Of a stretch of DNA of 64,000 nucleotides, positions 1 through 9,846 are shown piece by piece. The first letter of the stretch is position 1. Every line of letters begins with the position of its first letter. The position numbers and the translations under genes are program-made. The DNA comes from Paraburkholderia sp. FT54 (GTDB taxonomy: Bacteria; Pseudomonadota; Gammaproteobacteria; Burkholderiales; Burkholderiaceae): assembly GCF_031585635.1 (NCBI RefSeq), contig NZ_CP134197.1, positions 248,001 to 312,000 of the forward strand, given 5' to 3'. The notes beneath the pieces were generated by a model. That model worked only from the letters and a program-made list of their open reading frames with translations, had not been told where the DNA came from and made no database searches.

Positions 1-3000
1 GTGATCGATGGGAGCGGTGCTACGAACTCACCTTCGCGCTTGAGTACCACCGCGCTGAGTGCGAACTGCTAACTGCAGACCTGGCTGCGGCGGACGAGCG
101 GCTTGCGCTGCTGGCGCAGCACGCCAGGAAACTCGTCGACACCGCCGCCGTCGCGTGCCTGCGCATGACGCTTTACACCACGTTGGGTCGGAGCGACCTC
201 GGTGTCGAGGTATGCCTCGATTACCTGCGCCACAGAGGTACCCACTGGTTGTCGCATCCTGCCCATGACGAAGTCAGGCAGGAATACGAGCAGATATGGC
301 GCCAGCTCGGTGGCCGTTCGATCGAAGCATTGATTGATCTGCCGCTCATGAACGATCCGGAGGGCCTCGCGACCCTCGATGTGCTGATCGAGGTCACGAC
401 GTCTGCAATGCTCACCGACAAGAATTTGATCTCTCTGGTGGTTTGCCGGATGGTCAATATCAGCCTCCAACATGGCAACAGTGATGGATCGTGCTTCGCT
501 TATATCTGGCTTGGCATGATTCTGGGGCCGCACTTTGGCGATTACCAGGCCGGATTCCGATTCGGCCGGCTCGGCTACGATCTGGTGGAGAAGCGCGAAC
601 TGCATCGCTACCAGGCCCGTGTTTACATGGCCTTCGCGACGATTGTCATGCCCTGGACGCAGCCCATACAGACCGGCCGGGCCTTGGTGCGTCGCGCCTT
701 CGACGCTGCAAACAGGACCGGCGACCTCACCTATGCAGCATATAGCTGCAGCCACCTCATCACGAATCTTCTCGCGGCCGGCGATCCGCTGAGCGAGGTG
801 CAGAGAGAAGCCGAAAACGGGCTTGAATTCGTCCGGAAAGCTCAGTACGGGTCGATGATCGGCATTCTCACTGCCCAACTCGGTCTGATCCGGACTCTGC
901 GCGGCCTGACGTGCGAGTTCGGCTCCTTCAAGGATGGACTGTTCGACGAGAGCCGGTTCGAAGATCCGCGTTTGGCGTTTACAGGATGTTGGTATTGGAT
1001 CCGCAAGCTGCAAGCGCGCGTCTACGCCAATGATTGCGCCGCCGCCCTCGAGGCGGCATCAAGGGCGCAACAGCTTCTTTGGACTTCGCCGTCATTCTTT
1101 GAAGTGGCCGAATACGACTTCTATGACGCGCTGGCGCGAGCAGCACAGTACGACGCGGCATCGGCCGAGGAACGGGTTCAGCATCTGCAGGCCCTGGCAT
1201 CCCACCACAATCAGCTCATGACGTGGGCCCAGAACTGTCCGGAGAACTTCGCAGATCGCGCGGCGTTGGTAGGCGCCGAGATCGCGCGCGTCGAGGGTCG
1301 CGACCGGGATGCGATGGACCTTTATGAACAGGCCATCCGCTCAGCCCGCGACAACGGCTTCGTGCACAACGAGGCGATTGCCAACGAACGGGCTGCCCAC
1401 TTCTACGCCAGGCTTGGCTTCGAAACGATTTCTTACACGTATCTTAGAAACGCCCGTTACTGCTACGCGCGCTGGGGGGCCGACGCCAAGGTAAGGCAGC
1501 TCGACCAGTCCCATCCCCGGCTGAAGGATGAGTTGCCCACCGTCAGGCCGACCGATACGATCGGGACGCCTGTCGACCAGCTCGACCTCGCGACGGTGCT
1601 CAAGGTCTCGCAGGCTGTTTCGGGTGAGATTGTCCTCGTCAAACTGATCGATACGCTTCTGCGCACCGCACTTGAGCAGGCCGGCGCTGAAAGAGGCCTG
1701 CTCGTTCTGGCGCGTGAGGGGGAGCCACGGCTCGAGGCCGAGGCCACAACCAGCGGCGAAGCGATCCGCGTGCGGCTTTGCGATCACCCGGTGACCAAGA
1801 TCGTGCTACCGGAGACCGTTCTCCACTATGTCCTGCGTACCCGGGAAAGCGTGATCCTCGACGATGCTTCGACCCAGTCCCCGTTCGCCGCCGATCCTTA
1901 CATCCGGCAGCGGCAGGCGCGCTCAGTTCTCTGCCTGCCTTTGCTCGCTCAGGCCAAGCTGATCGGCGTGCTCTACCTCGAGAACAGCCTCGCGCCCCAC
2001 GTGTTTTCCCCAACGCGCATTGCGGTACTGAAGCTGCTCGCCTCGCAGGCGGCGATCGCACTGGAGAATGCCCGTTTGTACCGCGATCTCGCCGAACGCG
2101 AAGGAAAGATCCGGCGCCTCGTCGACGCCAACATCGTCGGCATCGTGATTTGGGACCTCGAAGGTAGGATTCTCGAAGCCAATGACGCGTTTCTGCGTAT
2201 CGTGGGATACGACCGTGATGACCTCACGTCGGGGCGTCTGCGCTGGACGGAGCTCACGCCGCCCGAATGGCTCGAGCGCGACAGACGGGGGATACCCGCG
2301 CTCAGGGAAACGGGGGCATTACAGCCTTTCGAGAAGGAGTACTTCAGGAAGGACGGCAGCCGCGTGCCGGTGCTGATCGGCGTGGCGATGTTCGAAGAGC
2401 ATGGGACCCAGGGTGTAGGCTTCGTACTCGATCTGAGCGAGCGCAAAAGGGCGGAAGCGGATTTACGCGAGGTACAGACAGAGCTTGCGCACTCGAACCG
2501 GGCTGCGACGATGGGGCAGCTTACCGCCTCGATTGCCCATGAGGTCCAGCAGCCGATCACCGCGGTAGCAACCTATGCTGCGGCCGCCTCGCACTGGCTG
2601 GGTGCCACGCCGGCGAATCTTGATGAGATCAGGCAGGCGCTCGATGGCATCGTCTATGAGGCAACGCGCGCTGGTGGCATCGTTAGCGGGATTCGCGATC
2701 TGGTCAGGAAAGCGCCTCCACGCAAGGACACGGTAGACATCAACGAGGCGGTCCGCGAGGTGATCGAACTCACGCGGGGCGAAGCGGCGAAGAAAGACGT
2801 CTCGGTGCTGACAGTACTCGGGGATTCCCTGCCGCTCGTCCTGGGAGATCGCGTGCAACTGCAACAGGTGATGCTGAACCTGATTGTCAATGCCGTCGAA
2901 GCAATGGGCGCAACGAGCACGGGCCCCCGCGAGTTGCTGATCAGCACGGCCACAGACTCCAGTAAGGGCGTATCGATCGCTGTGTCGGACTCTGGTCCGG

Positions 3001-3233
3001 GACTACCTGCCGACGGGATCACCCGCGTCTTCGATCCGTTTTATACGACCAAGGCGAGTGGCCTGGGTATGGGACTGTCGATCTGCCGCTCGATCATCGA
3101 CGCGTGTGGAGGACAGCTCTCGGCGAAGCCGAACGTGCCTCGCGGCGCCGTGTTTCAGTTTTCCCTACCTGCTCACGCGGACAACTCATTGGGCGGGGCG
3201 GGCGCTGATCCGGAAGCTCCACCGACGCGTTGA
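1..3233 (+). CDS. Multidomain sensor histidine kinase, 3' part (ATPase/TPR-like, GAF, PAS, HisKA, HATPase)
   Basis: The reading frame is open from base 3, so the gene starts before the window; 1076 residues are visible. The first ~530 residues are helical and resemble the TPR-like stretch that follows the AAA ATPase in trifunctional Ser/Thr kinase-ATPase-histidine kinase proteins. A GAF domain follows (about 537-695), then a PAS domain (about 700-810). The dimerisation domain has the phospho-acceptor histidine in IAHEVQQP near residue 846. The catalytic domain shows an N box (LNLIVNAVEAMG), a G1 box (DSGPGLPADG) and a GLGMGLSI G2 box. No membrane segment is seen in the visible part, so it is probably cytoplasmic. 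The ligand is unknown, and no cognate response regulator lies immediately downstream. The domain order is seen; the N-terminal kinase and ATPase are inferred from the family. Confidence 0.85.
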   Translation, partial: DRWERCYELTFALEYHRAECELLTADLAAADERLALLAQHARKLVDTAAVACLRMTLYTTLGRSDLGVEVCLDYLRHRGTHWLSHPAHDEVRQEYEQIWRQLGGRSIEALIDLPLMNDPEGLATLDVLIEVTTSAMLTDKNLISLVVCRMVNISLQHGNSDGSCFAYIWLGMILGPHFGDYQAGFRFGRLGYDLVEKRELHRYQARVYMAFATIVMPWTQPIQTGRALVRRAFDAANRTGDLTYAAYSCSHLITNLLAAGDPLSEVQREAENGLEFVRKAQYGSMIGILTAQLGLIRTLRGLTCEFGSFKDGLFDESRFEDPRLAFTGCWYWIRKLQARVYANDCAAALEAASRAQQLLWTSPSFFEVAEYDFYDALARAAQYDAASAEERVQHLQALASHHNQLMTWAQNCPENFADRAALVGAEIARVEGRDRDAMDLYEQAIRSARDNGFVHNEAIANERAAHFYARLGFETISYTYLRNARYCYARWGADAKVRQLDQSHPRLKDELPTVRPTDTIGTPVDQLDLATVLKVSQAVSGEIVLVKLIDTLLRTALEQAGAERGLLVLAREGEPRLEAEATTSGEAIRVRLCDHPVTKIVLPETVLHYVLRTRESVILDDASTQSPFAADPYIRQRQARSVLCLPLLAQAKLIGVLYLENSLAPHVFSPTRIAVLKLLASQAAIALENARLYRDLAEREGKIRRLVDANIVGIVIWDLEGRILEANDAFLRIVGYDRDDLTSGRLRWTELTPPEWLERDRRGIPALRETGALQPFEKEYFRKDGSRVPVLIGVAMFEEHGTQGVGFVLDLSERKRAEADLREVQTELAHSNRAATMGQLTASIAHEVQQPITAVATYAAAASHWLGATPANLDEIRQALDGIVYEATRAGGIVSGIRDLVRKAPPRKDTVDINEAVREVIELTRGEAAKKDVSVLTVLGDSLPLVLGDRVQLQQVMLNLIVNAVEAMGATSTGPRELLISTATDSSKGVSIAVSDSGPGLPADGITRVFDPFYTTKASGLGMGLSICRSIIDACGGQLSAKPNVPRGAVFQFSLPAHADNSLGGAGADPEAPPTR

Positions 3234-3269
3234 AACTGGAACCGTTTATGGCAAACGAGTGTCCGGTGT

Positions 3270-3440
3270 CGAAACGATCGCTGACGTCCCCAGCGACGAA
3301 GCTGCAGGCAAGCTGCTCTATCTGGCCTGCGCAACATCGACAAGGATTGGAAGATGCCGCCTATCACCTGGCGGCAAGCGGTCAATCAGTTCGCCGTTCT
3401 GTTCGGCGAGTGGTTCACCAGCGCCATCAGAGCTGAGACT
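3270..3440 (+). pseudogene. IS256-family transposase, C-terminal remnant
   Basis: Translation in two frames gives AAGKLLYLA followed by LRNIDKDWKMPPITW and NQFAVLFGEWF. This resembles the conserved end of IS256-family transposases (LYLALRN-x-KKW-x-MP-x-x-W-x-x-A-x-NQFAI-x-F). A frameshift falls near 3325-3335 and nothing upstream matches, so only the last ~50 residues survive. The rest of the gap up to 3625 has no recognisable gene. Confidence 0.6.
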
Positions 3441-3625
3441 TTTTACCGGCCTCAGCACGAAACTCCTGAGACGGCTAGGCATTCCTCCTCAACGAAGACT
3501 GACTTGCGATTCGCATGTGGTCCCTCGTCGCGGCACAACCTGGCATGCATCCGACGATATGCTTTCGCCTGATCATTCGTCGATGGTCCGCGGGATCCTC
3601 GACCTGCAATGCGCATCAAGGATCG

Positions 3626-4348
3626 TCAGCGCCACGCTTGCGTGAATTCCGTGATGACGCGCAACAGGTGCGCGCGCATAGCCCCGCGCGCGCCGGCAGC
3701 ATCGCTTTCCATGATCGCCGCGAAGATCCGCTGGTGATCCTCCTGCGACGCCTCGCGCAGCGCCGGCGAATGAAAGTGCTCCTCGATCTTGTTCCATAGC
3801 GGATCGCTGCGCGCGCAGTCCCACATCGCCGTGACCATGTGCAGCAGCACCGTATTGCCGGTCGATTCGGCGATCCTCTGGTGAAACTGGCGGTCGGCCG
3901 CGTCGTAGGCGGCCTTGTTGTCCATCCGGTCGCGCATCGTCGTCAACGCAACGAACATTCGATCGAGATCGGCATCCTTGCGCTCTTTCGCTGCAAGCGC
4001 CGCGACTTCTGCCTCGATCAGCATGCGCGCGCGCAGCGTCTCAATTGGCCCTGGGCCGTTTGGAACCTCGAACGTCACTGGCCGCGCGGCATCAGTCGCG
4101 GACACGTAAATACCCGAACCGACGCGCACCTCGACGATCCCCTGCACCTCAAGTGCAATGATAGCCTCGCGTACCTGGGTGCGGCTCACGCCAAACTGGT
4201 CGGCCAGACTGCGTTCCGACGGCAGTCGCGCGCCGGCCTCGAGCGCGCCGGCGGACACCATCGCGTTAATCTGCCGCGCAAGGCCAATATAGGAGCGGTC
4301 CGCGGCTTCCGCATCGCCAGGGCCGGACAGGTTGGATAAGTCGGTCAT
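3626..4348 (-). CDS. GntR/FadR-family regulator of hexuronate genes (UxuR/ExuR-like)
   Basis: A 240-residue transcription regulator. The N-terminal winged helix (about residues 20-85) contains [20 protein letters not shown], typical of GntR proteins. The C-terminal helical FCD ligand-binding domain follows, with its characteristic E-x-x-R start ([16 protein letters not shown]) and a histidine in [15 protein letters not shown] start at the ATG at 4348 (MTDLSN) rather than the longer frame to 4429, because the extension has no family similarity and would cover an operator. It is divergent from uxuA, and three matching palindromes lie between the two genes. It probably represses uxuA and the genes behind it, and its own gene, with release by a hexuronate intermediate. 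The ligand is inferred. Confidence 0.87.
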   Translation of the reverse strand: MTDLSNLSGPGDAEAADRSYIGLARQINAMVSAGALEAGARLPSERSLADQFGVSRTQVREAIIALEVQGIVEVRVGSGIYVSATDAARPVTFEVPNGPGPIETLRARMLIEAEVAALAAKERKDADLDRMFVALTTMRDRMDNKAAYDAADRQFHQRIAESTGNTVLLHMVTAMWDCARSDPLWNKIEEHFHSPALREASQEDHQRIFAAIMESDAAGARGAMRAHLLRVITEFTQAWR

Positions 4349-4398
4349 CGAAAGCTCGCAACAGGCTGGCCGGCTCTCCATGCGCCGGATCAGCACTA

Positions 4399-4408
4399 TG
4401 GTACACCA
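4399..4408. promoter_or_regulatory. Candidate GntR/UxuR operator 1
   Basis: TGGTACACCA, a TGGT-N2-ACCA inverted repeat in the divergent promoter region. It lies 50 bp upstream of the regulator start and probably serves autoregulation. The arms match the core of the known ExuR/UxuR site (TTGGTATACCAA). Confidence 0.6.
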
Positions 4409-4461
4409 GTTAGGGGAGGTTCCGGCCACGGTTCACCATGGCGAACTTCCGGCTCAGCAAC

Positions 4462-4471
4462 TGGTAAACCA
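4462..4471. promoter_or_regulatory. Candidate GntR/UxuR operator 2
   Basis: TGGTAAACCA, with the same TGGT-N2-ACCA arms as operator 1. It lies 63 bp from operator 1 and 24 bp from operator 3, centre to centre measured by their first bases. Confidence 0.6.
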
Positions 4472-4485
4472 CTATTTAACCAAAT

Positions 4486-4495
4486 TGGTATGCCA
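4486..4495. promoter_or_regulatory. Candidate GntR/UxuR operator 3
   Basis: TGGTATGCCA inside AAATTGGTATGCCAG, very close to the E. coli ExuR/UxuR consensus AAATTGGTATACCAATTT. It lies about 85 bp before the uxuA start and probably overlaps the promoter or first transcribed bases. Confidence 0.65.
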
Positions 4496-4579
4496 GACAT
4501 AATTCTTACATCGATGACGGGCCAGCGTGCTGCTGCCCGCTTTTCCGGTTGTATGAACCGCCAGTCAGGAGTCATTCCA

Positions 4580-5644
4580 GTGAAGATGTCTTTCCGTTGG
4601 TACGGCGAGTCCGACCCGGTCTCGCTGCAGTACATCAGGCAAATCCCGGGCGTCACGCACATCGTGTCCGCGATCTACGACGAACCGGTGGGCGAGGTCT
4701 GGCCCGCGCACAAGATCGACACGCTGATGGCGACGATCGAACGGGCCGGCCTGCGCTTCGAGGTCGTCGAATCGGTGCCCGTCCACGAGGATATCAAGCT
4801 CGGCAAGCCGAGCCGCGACCAGCTAATCGCGAATTACCAGCAGACGATCCGCCATCTCGGCGCGGCCGGCATTCAGGTCGTCTGCTACAACTTCATGCCC
4901 GTGTTCGACTGGACGCGCACCGAGCTGTCGAAGACGCTCGACGACGGCTCGAGTTGCCTCGCGTTTAGCACCGAGGCGGTCGACCAGATCGATCCGAACG
5001 ACGGCATCGCCTTGCCGGGCTGGGACTCGAGCTACCGCCCCGACGAGCTGCAGGCGCTGCTCGCCGAGTATCGCGAGGTCGACGAGGCCGCATTGTGGGC
5101 CAACCTCGAATACTTCCTGAAGGCGATCATCCCCGTCGCCGAGGAGGCCGGCGTGAAGATGGCGATCCATCCCGACGATCCGCCGCGCCCGATCTTCGGG
5201 CTGCCGCGCATCGTGAAGAACCGCGACGATCTCGCGCGAATCCTGCGCATCGTCGACACGCCCGCGAACGGGCTGACGTTGTGCTCGGGCTCGCTCGGCG
5301 CGGGCCCGCAGAACGACGTCGAGGCGCTCGTGCGCGAATTCGGCACGCTGGGACGGATTCATTTCGCGCACATCCGCAACGTGAAGGTCGACACAAACGG
5401 CGACTTCGAGGAGACTGCGCACCTGTCCAGTTGCGGGTCGCTCGATATCGCCGCGATCGTCAAGGCGTATCACGACACGGGGTTCACGGGCTACGTGCGT
5501 CCCGACCACGGCCGGATGATCTGGGGCGAGAAGGGCAGGCCCGGCTACGGCCTCTATGACCGCGCGCTCGGCGCGGTCTACCTGAACGGGCTGTGGGAAG
5601 CGACGGACAAGCTAAGCCGCGCGCCGCAGCAAGCGTCGCAGTAA
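4580..5644 (+). CDS. uxuA: Mannonate dehydratase
   Basis: Converts D-mannonate to 2-keto-3-deoxygluconate, a step of glucuronate breakdown. The product is 354 residues, the length of the short UxuA form. It starts [14 protein letters not shown], matching the family N terminus. GTG at 4580 is chosen because AGGA lies nine bases upstream; ATG at 4586 is the alternative. The frame is open back to 4490 but the extra residues are not conserved. Probable metal ligands are all present: H in HPDDPPRP (about 196), C in LTLCSGS (about 235), H in IHFAHIRN (about 263) and D in RPDHG (about 309). It is first in an operon with a sugar-acid transporter, a porin and an esterase, under three UxuR-type operators. 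Confidence 0.93.
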   Translation: MKMSFRWYGESDPVSLQYIRQIPGVTHIVSAIYDEPVGEVWPAHKIDTLMATIERAGLRFEVVESVPVHEDIKLGKPSRDQLIANYQQTIRHLGAAGIQVVCYNFMPVFDWTRTELSKTLDDGSSCLAFSTEAVDQIDPNDGIALPGWDSSYRPDELQALLAEYREVDEAALWANLEYFLKAIIPVAEEAGVKMAIHPDDPPRPIFGLPRIVKNRDDLARILRIVDTPANGLTLCSGSLGAGPQNDVEALVREFGTLGRIHFAHIRNVKVDTNGDFEETAHLSSCGSLDIAAIVKAYHDTGFTGYVRPDHGRMIWGEKGRPGYGLYDRALGAVYLNGLWEATDKLSRAPQQASQ

Positions 5645-5715
5645 CCCGCTTACCGAGGCGGCCGGCGCTGCGGATCGCCGGCCGCCCGTCACGACATTCC
5701 GCACGGAGACTTCAT

Positions 5716-7026
5716 ATGCCACGCATCCGCTGGGCCATGATCCTGATGTGCTTCCTAGCCAACGTTATCAACTTCATCGACCGGGCGAACCTCGCGATTG
5801 CCGCACCGAGCATCCGCGCCGACCTCGGCCTCGACGCGGTCGGCATGGGGCTCGTGCTGAGCGCGTTTTTCTGGACTTATGCGTTTCTGCAATTGCCGGC
5901 TGGCTGGTTCATCGACAAGGTCGGCGTGCGCGTGAGCCTTGCGCTCGCGGTCGGCTGGTGGTCGGTGTTCACGATCGCGACGGGCGCCGCGCGCAGCCTC
6001 GCGCAGCTCGTCGGCATGCGGCTGATGCTCGGCGTCGGCGAAGCGGCCGCAATCCCGTCGTTCGCGAAGGTCGCGTTCAACTGGTTCCCGCGCAGCGAGC
6101 GTGGCCTCGCGAGCAGCATCTTCGACAGCGGCTCGCGCGTCGGCTCTGCGCTGTCGCTGCCGCTCGTCGTGTGGTTGATTTCGATCGTCGGCTGGCGCGG
6201 GTCGTTCGCGATCACGGGCGGCATTGGCATCGTGTGGGCGCTTGCGTGGTGGTTCATCTATCGCGACCCCGAGCGGTATCGCGCGATCGCACCGATAGCC
6301 GTCGACGCGCTGCTCGCGCAACGCGGTGCGTCCGCTGTCGCCGCATCACCTGACGGCCCGAAGGTGTCGTGGCTCGACCTGTTCCGCTACCGCACCGTCT
6401 GGGGAATGATGATCGGCCTGTTCTGCCTGAACTTCGCGATCTACTTCTTTATCACGTGGTTTCCGAGCTACCTGCTGCAGTCGCGCGGCTTCTCGCTCGC
6501 ATCGCTCGGCACGTGGGGGATGCTGCCCGCGCTGCTCGCGATTCCCGGTGGCTGGCTCGGCGGCTACGTGTCGGACAGCCTCTTCCGGCGTGGCTGGAGC
6601 GCAACCGCCGCGCGCAAGACGTGCCTCGTGGTCGGCATGCTGCTGTCGTCGACGATCGCACTGTCCGCGTTCGTCGCCAGCGTGTGGGCATGCCTCGCGC
6701 TGTTCGCGCTCGCCTATGCGAGCCTGTCGTTCGCGGGCGCGAACGTGTGGACTCTCGTAGGTGAAGTCGCGCCGACGCCCGCGCACGTTGCGTCAATCGG
6801 CGGGATCCAGAATTTCGCGGGCAATCTCGCGGGAATCTTCATTACGACCTTTACGGGCGTGATGCTGTCGATCACCAAGGGCTCGTTCGTCGTGCCGCTC
6901 GTCGTAGCGGGCGCGCTGTGCGTAGTCGGTGCGCTGTCGTATCTATTCGTCGTCGGAAAGGTCGAGCCGCTGCCCGTGTTGGGTAGCCATGCCGCGCGGC
7001 ACGGCACCCAGGCCGGCGCGGTTTGA
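5716..7026 (+). CDS. MFS transporter, hexuronate/aldonate type (anion:cation symporter family)
   Basis: A 436-residue inner-membrane carrier with about twelve hydrophobic segments. The N terminus (MILMCFLANVINFIDRANLAIAAPSI) is typical of the ACS subfamily that includes ExuT and GudP. I start at ATG 5716 (MPRIRW) and not at the upstream frame start inside uxuA. The gap after uxuA is 71 bp and the porin follows, so co-transcription is likely. A glucuronate, galacturonate or mannonate substrate is inferred from context; the sequence alone only supports an organic-anion MFS porter. A region around residues 195-210 forms the usual central cytoplasmic loop. Confidence 0.85.
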   Translation: MPRIRWAMILMCFLANVINFIDRANLAIAAPSIRADLGLDAVGMGLVLSAFFWTYAFLQLPAGWFIDKVGVRVSLALAVGWWSVFTIATGAARSLAQLVGMRLMLGVGEAAAIPSFAKVAFNWFPRSERGLASSIFDSGSRVGSALSLPLVVWLISIVGWRGSFAITGGIGIVWALAWWFIYRDPERYRAIAPIAVDALLAQRGASAVAASPDGPKVSWLDLFRYRTVWGMMIGLFCLNFAIYFFITWFPSYLLQSRGFSLASLGTWGMLPALLAIPGGWLGGYVSDSLFRRGWSATAARKTCLVVGMLLSSTIALSAFVASVWACLALFALAYASLSFAGANVWTLVGEVAPTPAHVASIGGIQNFAGNLAGIFITTFTGVMLSITKGSFVVPLVVAGALCVVGALSYLFVVGKVEPLPVLGSHAARHGTQAGAV

Positions 7027-7115
7027 GCGTCAGCCTCTTCGCCGCACAGGTGGATATCGAAGCAGCGAGTGCTTAAACGAGCAGCAAACCAAAACGACTA
7101 AAGATAGGTATGGAG

Positions 7116-8315
7116 ATGAAAAAAACTATCCTCGCATCCGCGCTTGGATTTGCCGCGCTGGGCGTGCACGCGCAAAGCAGCGTCACGCTGTACGGCATCG
7201 TCGATGCCGGCATTGGCTATCAGAGCAGCTCGGCTTCACTCGGCAGCAACGCTGGCGGCCGCTCGGTAGTCAAGATGGCGCAAGGCATATGGGCCGGCTC
7301 GCGCTTCGGCTTCAAGGGCAGCGAAGATCTGGGCGGCGGCACGCGTGCGATCTTCCAGCTCGAAGAAGGCTACAACCCGGCGACGGGTGCCGAATCGACC
7401 TCGGGCCTGATGTTCAACCGCGCAGCTTTCGTCGGCCTTGCGAACCAGCAGTACGGCACCCTGACGATGGGCCGCCAGTACGCGCCGTACTACACGCTGC
7501 TTGCGCCGTACAGTCCAACCACCTGGCTGACCGGCGCATACGGCGCACACCCGGGTGACCTCGATTCGATGGACACGATCTATCGCATCAACAACTCCAT
7601 CCTCTATACATCGCCGAACTTCGCAGGCTTCACCTTCAGTGGCATGTATGCATTTGGCGGCGTGGCGGGGAGCACCGGCGCGGGCCAGTCGTGGAGCGTC
7701 GCAGCGAACTACATTCGCGGTCCGATCGGTCTCGCAGTGGGCTTCGAGCGCCTGAACAACGCGACGAGCGGCGGCGGGGCGTGGAGCGCGAACTCCACGG
7801 CGAACAGCAACGGCGAGCCGGGCGTGTCCGGTATCACGAACGGCTTTCAGACTGCGCAGGCGCAACAGCGCTTCGCCGTGACGGGTGGCTATACGTTCAA
7901 TTCTCAGTGGGACATTTCGGCATCCTACTCGAATGTGCAGTACGTCGCAGGCACGGGCTCGAAGTTCTTCTCTACGCAGATCTGGAACACGGGTGGCGTC
8001 GTGCTGCACTACAAGCCGCTCACAGCGTTAGATCTCGGAGCGGGCTACAGCTACACGCGGGCGACCAGTGCGAACGGCATCACCAGTGTGGCTTCGTATC
8101 AGCAGTTCACCCTCTCGCAGTATTACAGCGTGTCGAAGCGAACGGGCCTGTACCTCGTCGAGGCATACCAGCGCGCGGGCGGCCAGACCCTCGGCACGAA
8201 CGGTGCGGGCAACATCATCAATGCGACAGCCGATATTGGCGACGGCCAGAACAGCGCGCCGTCCTCGTCGCGCAGCCAGGTGGCAGGTGCGGTGGGGATC
8301 GTTCACCGCTTCTGA
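7116..8315 (+). CDS. Gram-negative general porin (OmpC-like)
   Basis: Outer-membrane channel of the beta-proteobacterial porin family, 399 residues. It has a signal peptide (MKKTILASALGFAALGVHA, cleaved before QSS), the classic start SSVTLYGIVDAGIGY, and a terminal phenylalanine (VHRF) as the outer-membrane assembly signal. Two start codons lie six bases apart; ATG 7116 is better placed behind AGG at 7106-7108 than ATG 7110. The gap to the MFS gene is about 90 bp. Its place in the uxuA operon suggests it admits sugar acids or oligosaccharides; that specificity is inference. Confidence 0.92.
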   Translation: MKKTILASALGFAALGVHAQSSVTLYGIVDAGIGYQSSSASLGSNAGGRSVVKMAQGIWAGSRFGFKGSEDLGGGTRAIFQLEEGYNPATGAESTSGLMFNRAAFVGLANQQYGTLTMGRQYAPYYTLLAPYSPTTWLTGAYGAHPGDLDSMDTIYRINNSILYTSPNFAGFTFSGMYAFGGVAGSTGAGQSWSVAANYIRGPIGLAVGFERLNNATSGGGAWSANSTANSNGEPGVSGITNGFQTAQAQQRFAVTGGYTFNSQWDISASYSNVQYVAGTGSKFFSTQIWNTGGVVLHYKPLTALDLGAGYSYTRATSANGITSVASYQQFTLSQYYSVSKRTGLYLVEAYQRAGGQTLGTNGAGNIINATADIGDGQNSAPSSSRSQVAGAVGIVHRF

Positions 8316-8406
8316 TCATCGCGTGGATTTGATTGAGTGCATTTCGAGCAGTCGGCGTTTCAAATCACCGGAGCGAATCCGGGACAAGCATCTCCAGGAG
8401 GATTCA

Positions 8407-9786
8407 ATGAGCCTTGATCAATCGCTTGCGCGAAAGGTCGTGAGTACCGCAGCGGTGCTGTTTCTCGGGACAGTGCCCCCGTACGCCCTTGCGCAGAACG
8501 TGCCGTCCGGTTTACTGCCGGCTGGCGCCAACACCACCAATCCGAGCGCACCGTTCTACATCGACCCGACCGGTCTGAACTTCAGCACCAATCCGCCCAC
8601 CAGGGATCCTTCGAACCCGAACTACCCGAAGGCAACCCGGATCGCGGATGGTCGCCTGCCACCGGTTCCGGTCAACGGGAATTTCATTATTGGCCCGACT
8701 CATCCGACCGCGCCCGAGGTGACGGGCACGCAGACCGGGACGGTCTACACCTTCAGGATGTGGTCATACAACAGCAAGATCTATCCGACCAGTCTGGTCC
8801 GCGTAGAGCCCAGTTTTGATTTCATTAATCAATATGGGCGGACCGCCCCGGGCGACTTCTCGACCATGCTCGTTCCCAGCTGCTTCACTGCCGGTACGAG
8901 CTACTGCAGCGAGGCGGGCATCTGGACCCGCGTGGTTCAGGTCTACGTGCCCCGGGACGCTCGCGGACAAAGAGCCCTGCCATTCATCGTGTCGGGAGAC
9001 GGCATTCCGGCATCGGCAGGTGTTGTTCCGCTGTTCCGCATTGAGCCGTTGCTGTTCCCGGCCCTGGACAATCTGATCCGTGAGCGGCGAGTCCCGCCGA
9101 TGGTGGCCATCACCGTCGAGAACGGCGGCCAGGACGCACAAGGGAGCCAGCGCGGGTTCGAGTACGATTCCATAAACGGGCAGTACGCGGAATTCATCGA
9201 GACCGAGGTATTGCCCCAGGTCGAGCAAATAGCGGGCATCCGCCTCACCCACGATCCTGCGGGCCGGATCGCCATGGGGTTCAGCGCGAGCGCCGAAGCG
9301 GCCTTCACCATGGCCTGGTTCCACCCCGAACTCTTCGGCAAGGTCCTCTCCTATTCCCCGACCTTCACCAACCAGCAGTGGCCACACAACCCCAACCTTC
9401 CGGGCGGGGCCTGGCAATATCACAGCCAGTACGCGGGCCCGCCTCCGACGCAGCTTCTGCAAACGGAAAGCTTCAACGTTCCCACGCCGGTCGCAGCGAA
9501 CCAGTCCGCCGGCTTGCCCCTCGTTCCCAACAGTCCCAGGAAGCCTATCCGGGTGTGGTACGAGGTGGGTGATTACGACGGCTGGTATCCCAACCCGATG
9601 GCGGACGGGATGCACGATTATGTGCTCGCTTGCGAGAACATGGCCAAGGCGCTCGCTGCGAAAGGGTACGAGTACCAGTTCATCTTCGCCCACAATGCCG
9701 GACATGTAGACCTTGCCACCATCAAACAGACGCTGCCGAATGCCATAGCGTATCTGATGGGTGGATATCAGCCGAATGGAGATTAG
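8407..9786 (+). CDS. Secreted alpha/beta-hydrolase, enterochelin-esterase/CE1-like
   Basis: A 459-residue exported esterase. A signal peptide (LFLGTVPPYALA-QN) is followed by a Pro/Asn-rich stretch, a beta-rich N-terminal domain, then an alpha/beta-hydrolase domain. The nucleophile elbow is GFSAS near residue 293; the probable catalytic His lies in HNAGHVD (about 433). An acid is likely within EVGDYDGWY. Start ATG 8407 has AGGAGGA upstream. The fold resembles Fes/IroE-type esterases and CE1 feruloyl or acetyl esterases. It is last in the uxuA operon, 91 bp after the porin. A role in freeing esterified uronic acids or aromatics from plant polymers would fit but is inferred; siderophore hydrolysis looks less likely in this context. 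Confidence 0.75.
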   Translation: MSLDQSLARKVVSTAAVLFLGTVPPYALAQNVPSGLLPAGANTTNPSAPFYIDPTGLNFSTNPPTRDPSNPNYPKATRIADGRLPPVPVNGNFIIGPTHPTAPEVTGTQTGTVYTFRMWSYNSKIYPTSLVRVEPSFDFINQYGRTAPGDFSTMLVPSCFTAGTSYCSEAGIWTRVVQVYVPRDARGQRALPFIVSGDGIPASAGVVPLFRIEPLLFPALDNLIRERRVPPMVAITVENGGQDAQGSQRGFEYDSINGQYAEFIETEVLPQVEQIAGIRLTHDPAGRIAMGFSASAEAAFTMAWFHPELFGKVLSYSPTFTNQQWPHNPNLPGGAWQYHSQYAGPPPTQLLQTESFNVPTPVAANQSAGLPLVPNSPRKPIRVWYEVGDYDGWYPNPMADGMHDYVLACENMAKALAAKGYEYQFIFAHNAGHVDLATIKQTLPNAIAYLMGGYQPNGD

Positions 9787-9846
9787 GATCCCGACACGGC
9801 GGTTTTAACCACGAGGCCTGGATTTCCAGGCCCGGCAACTGCTCAG

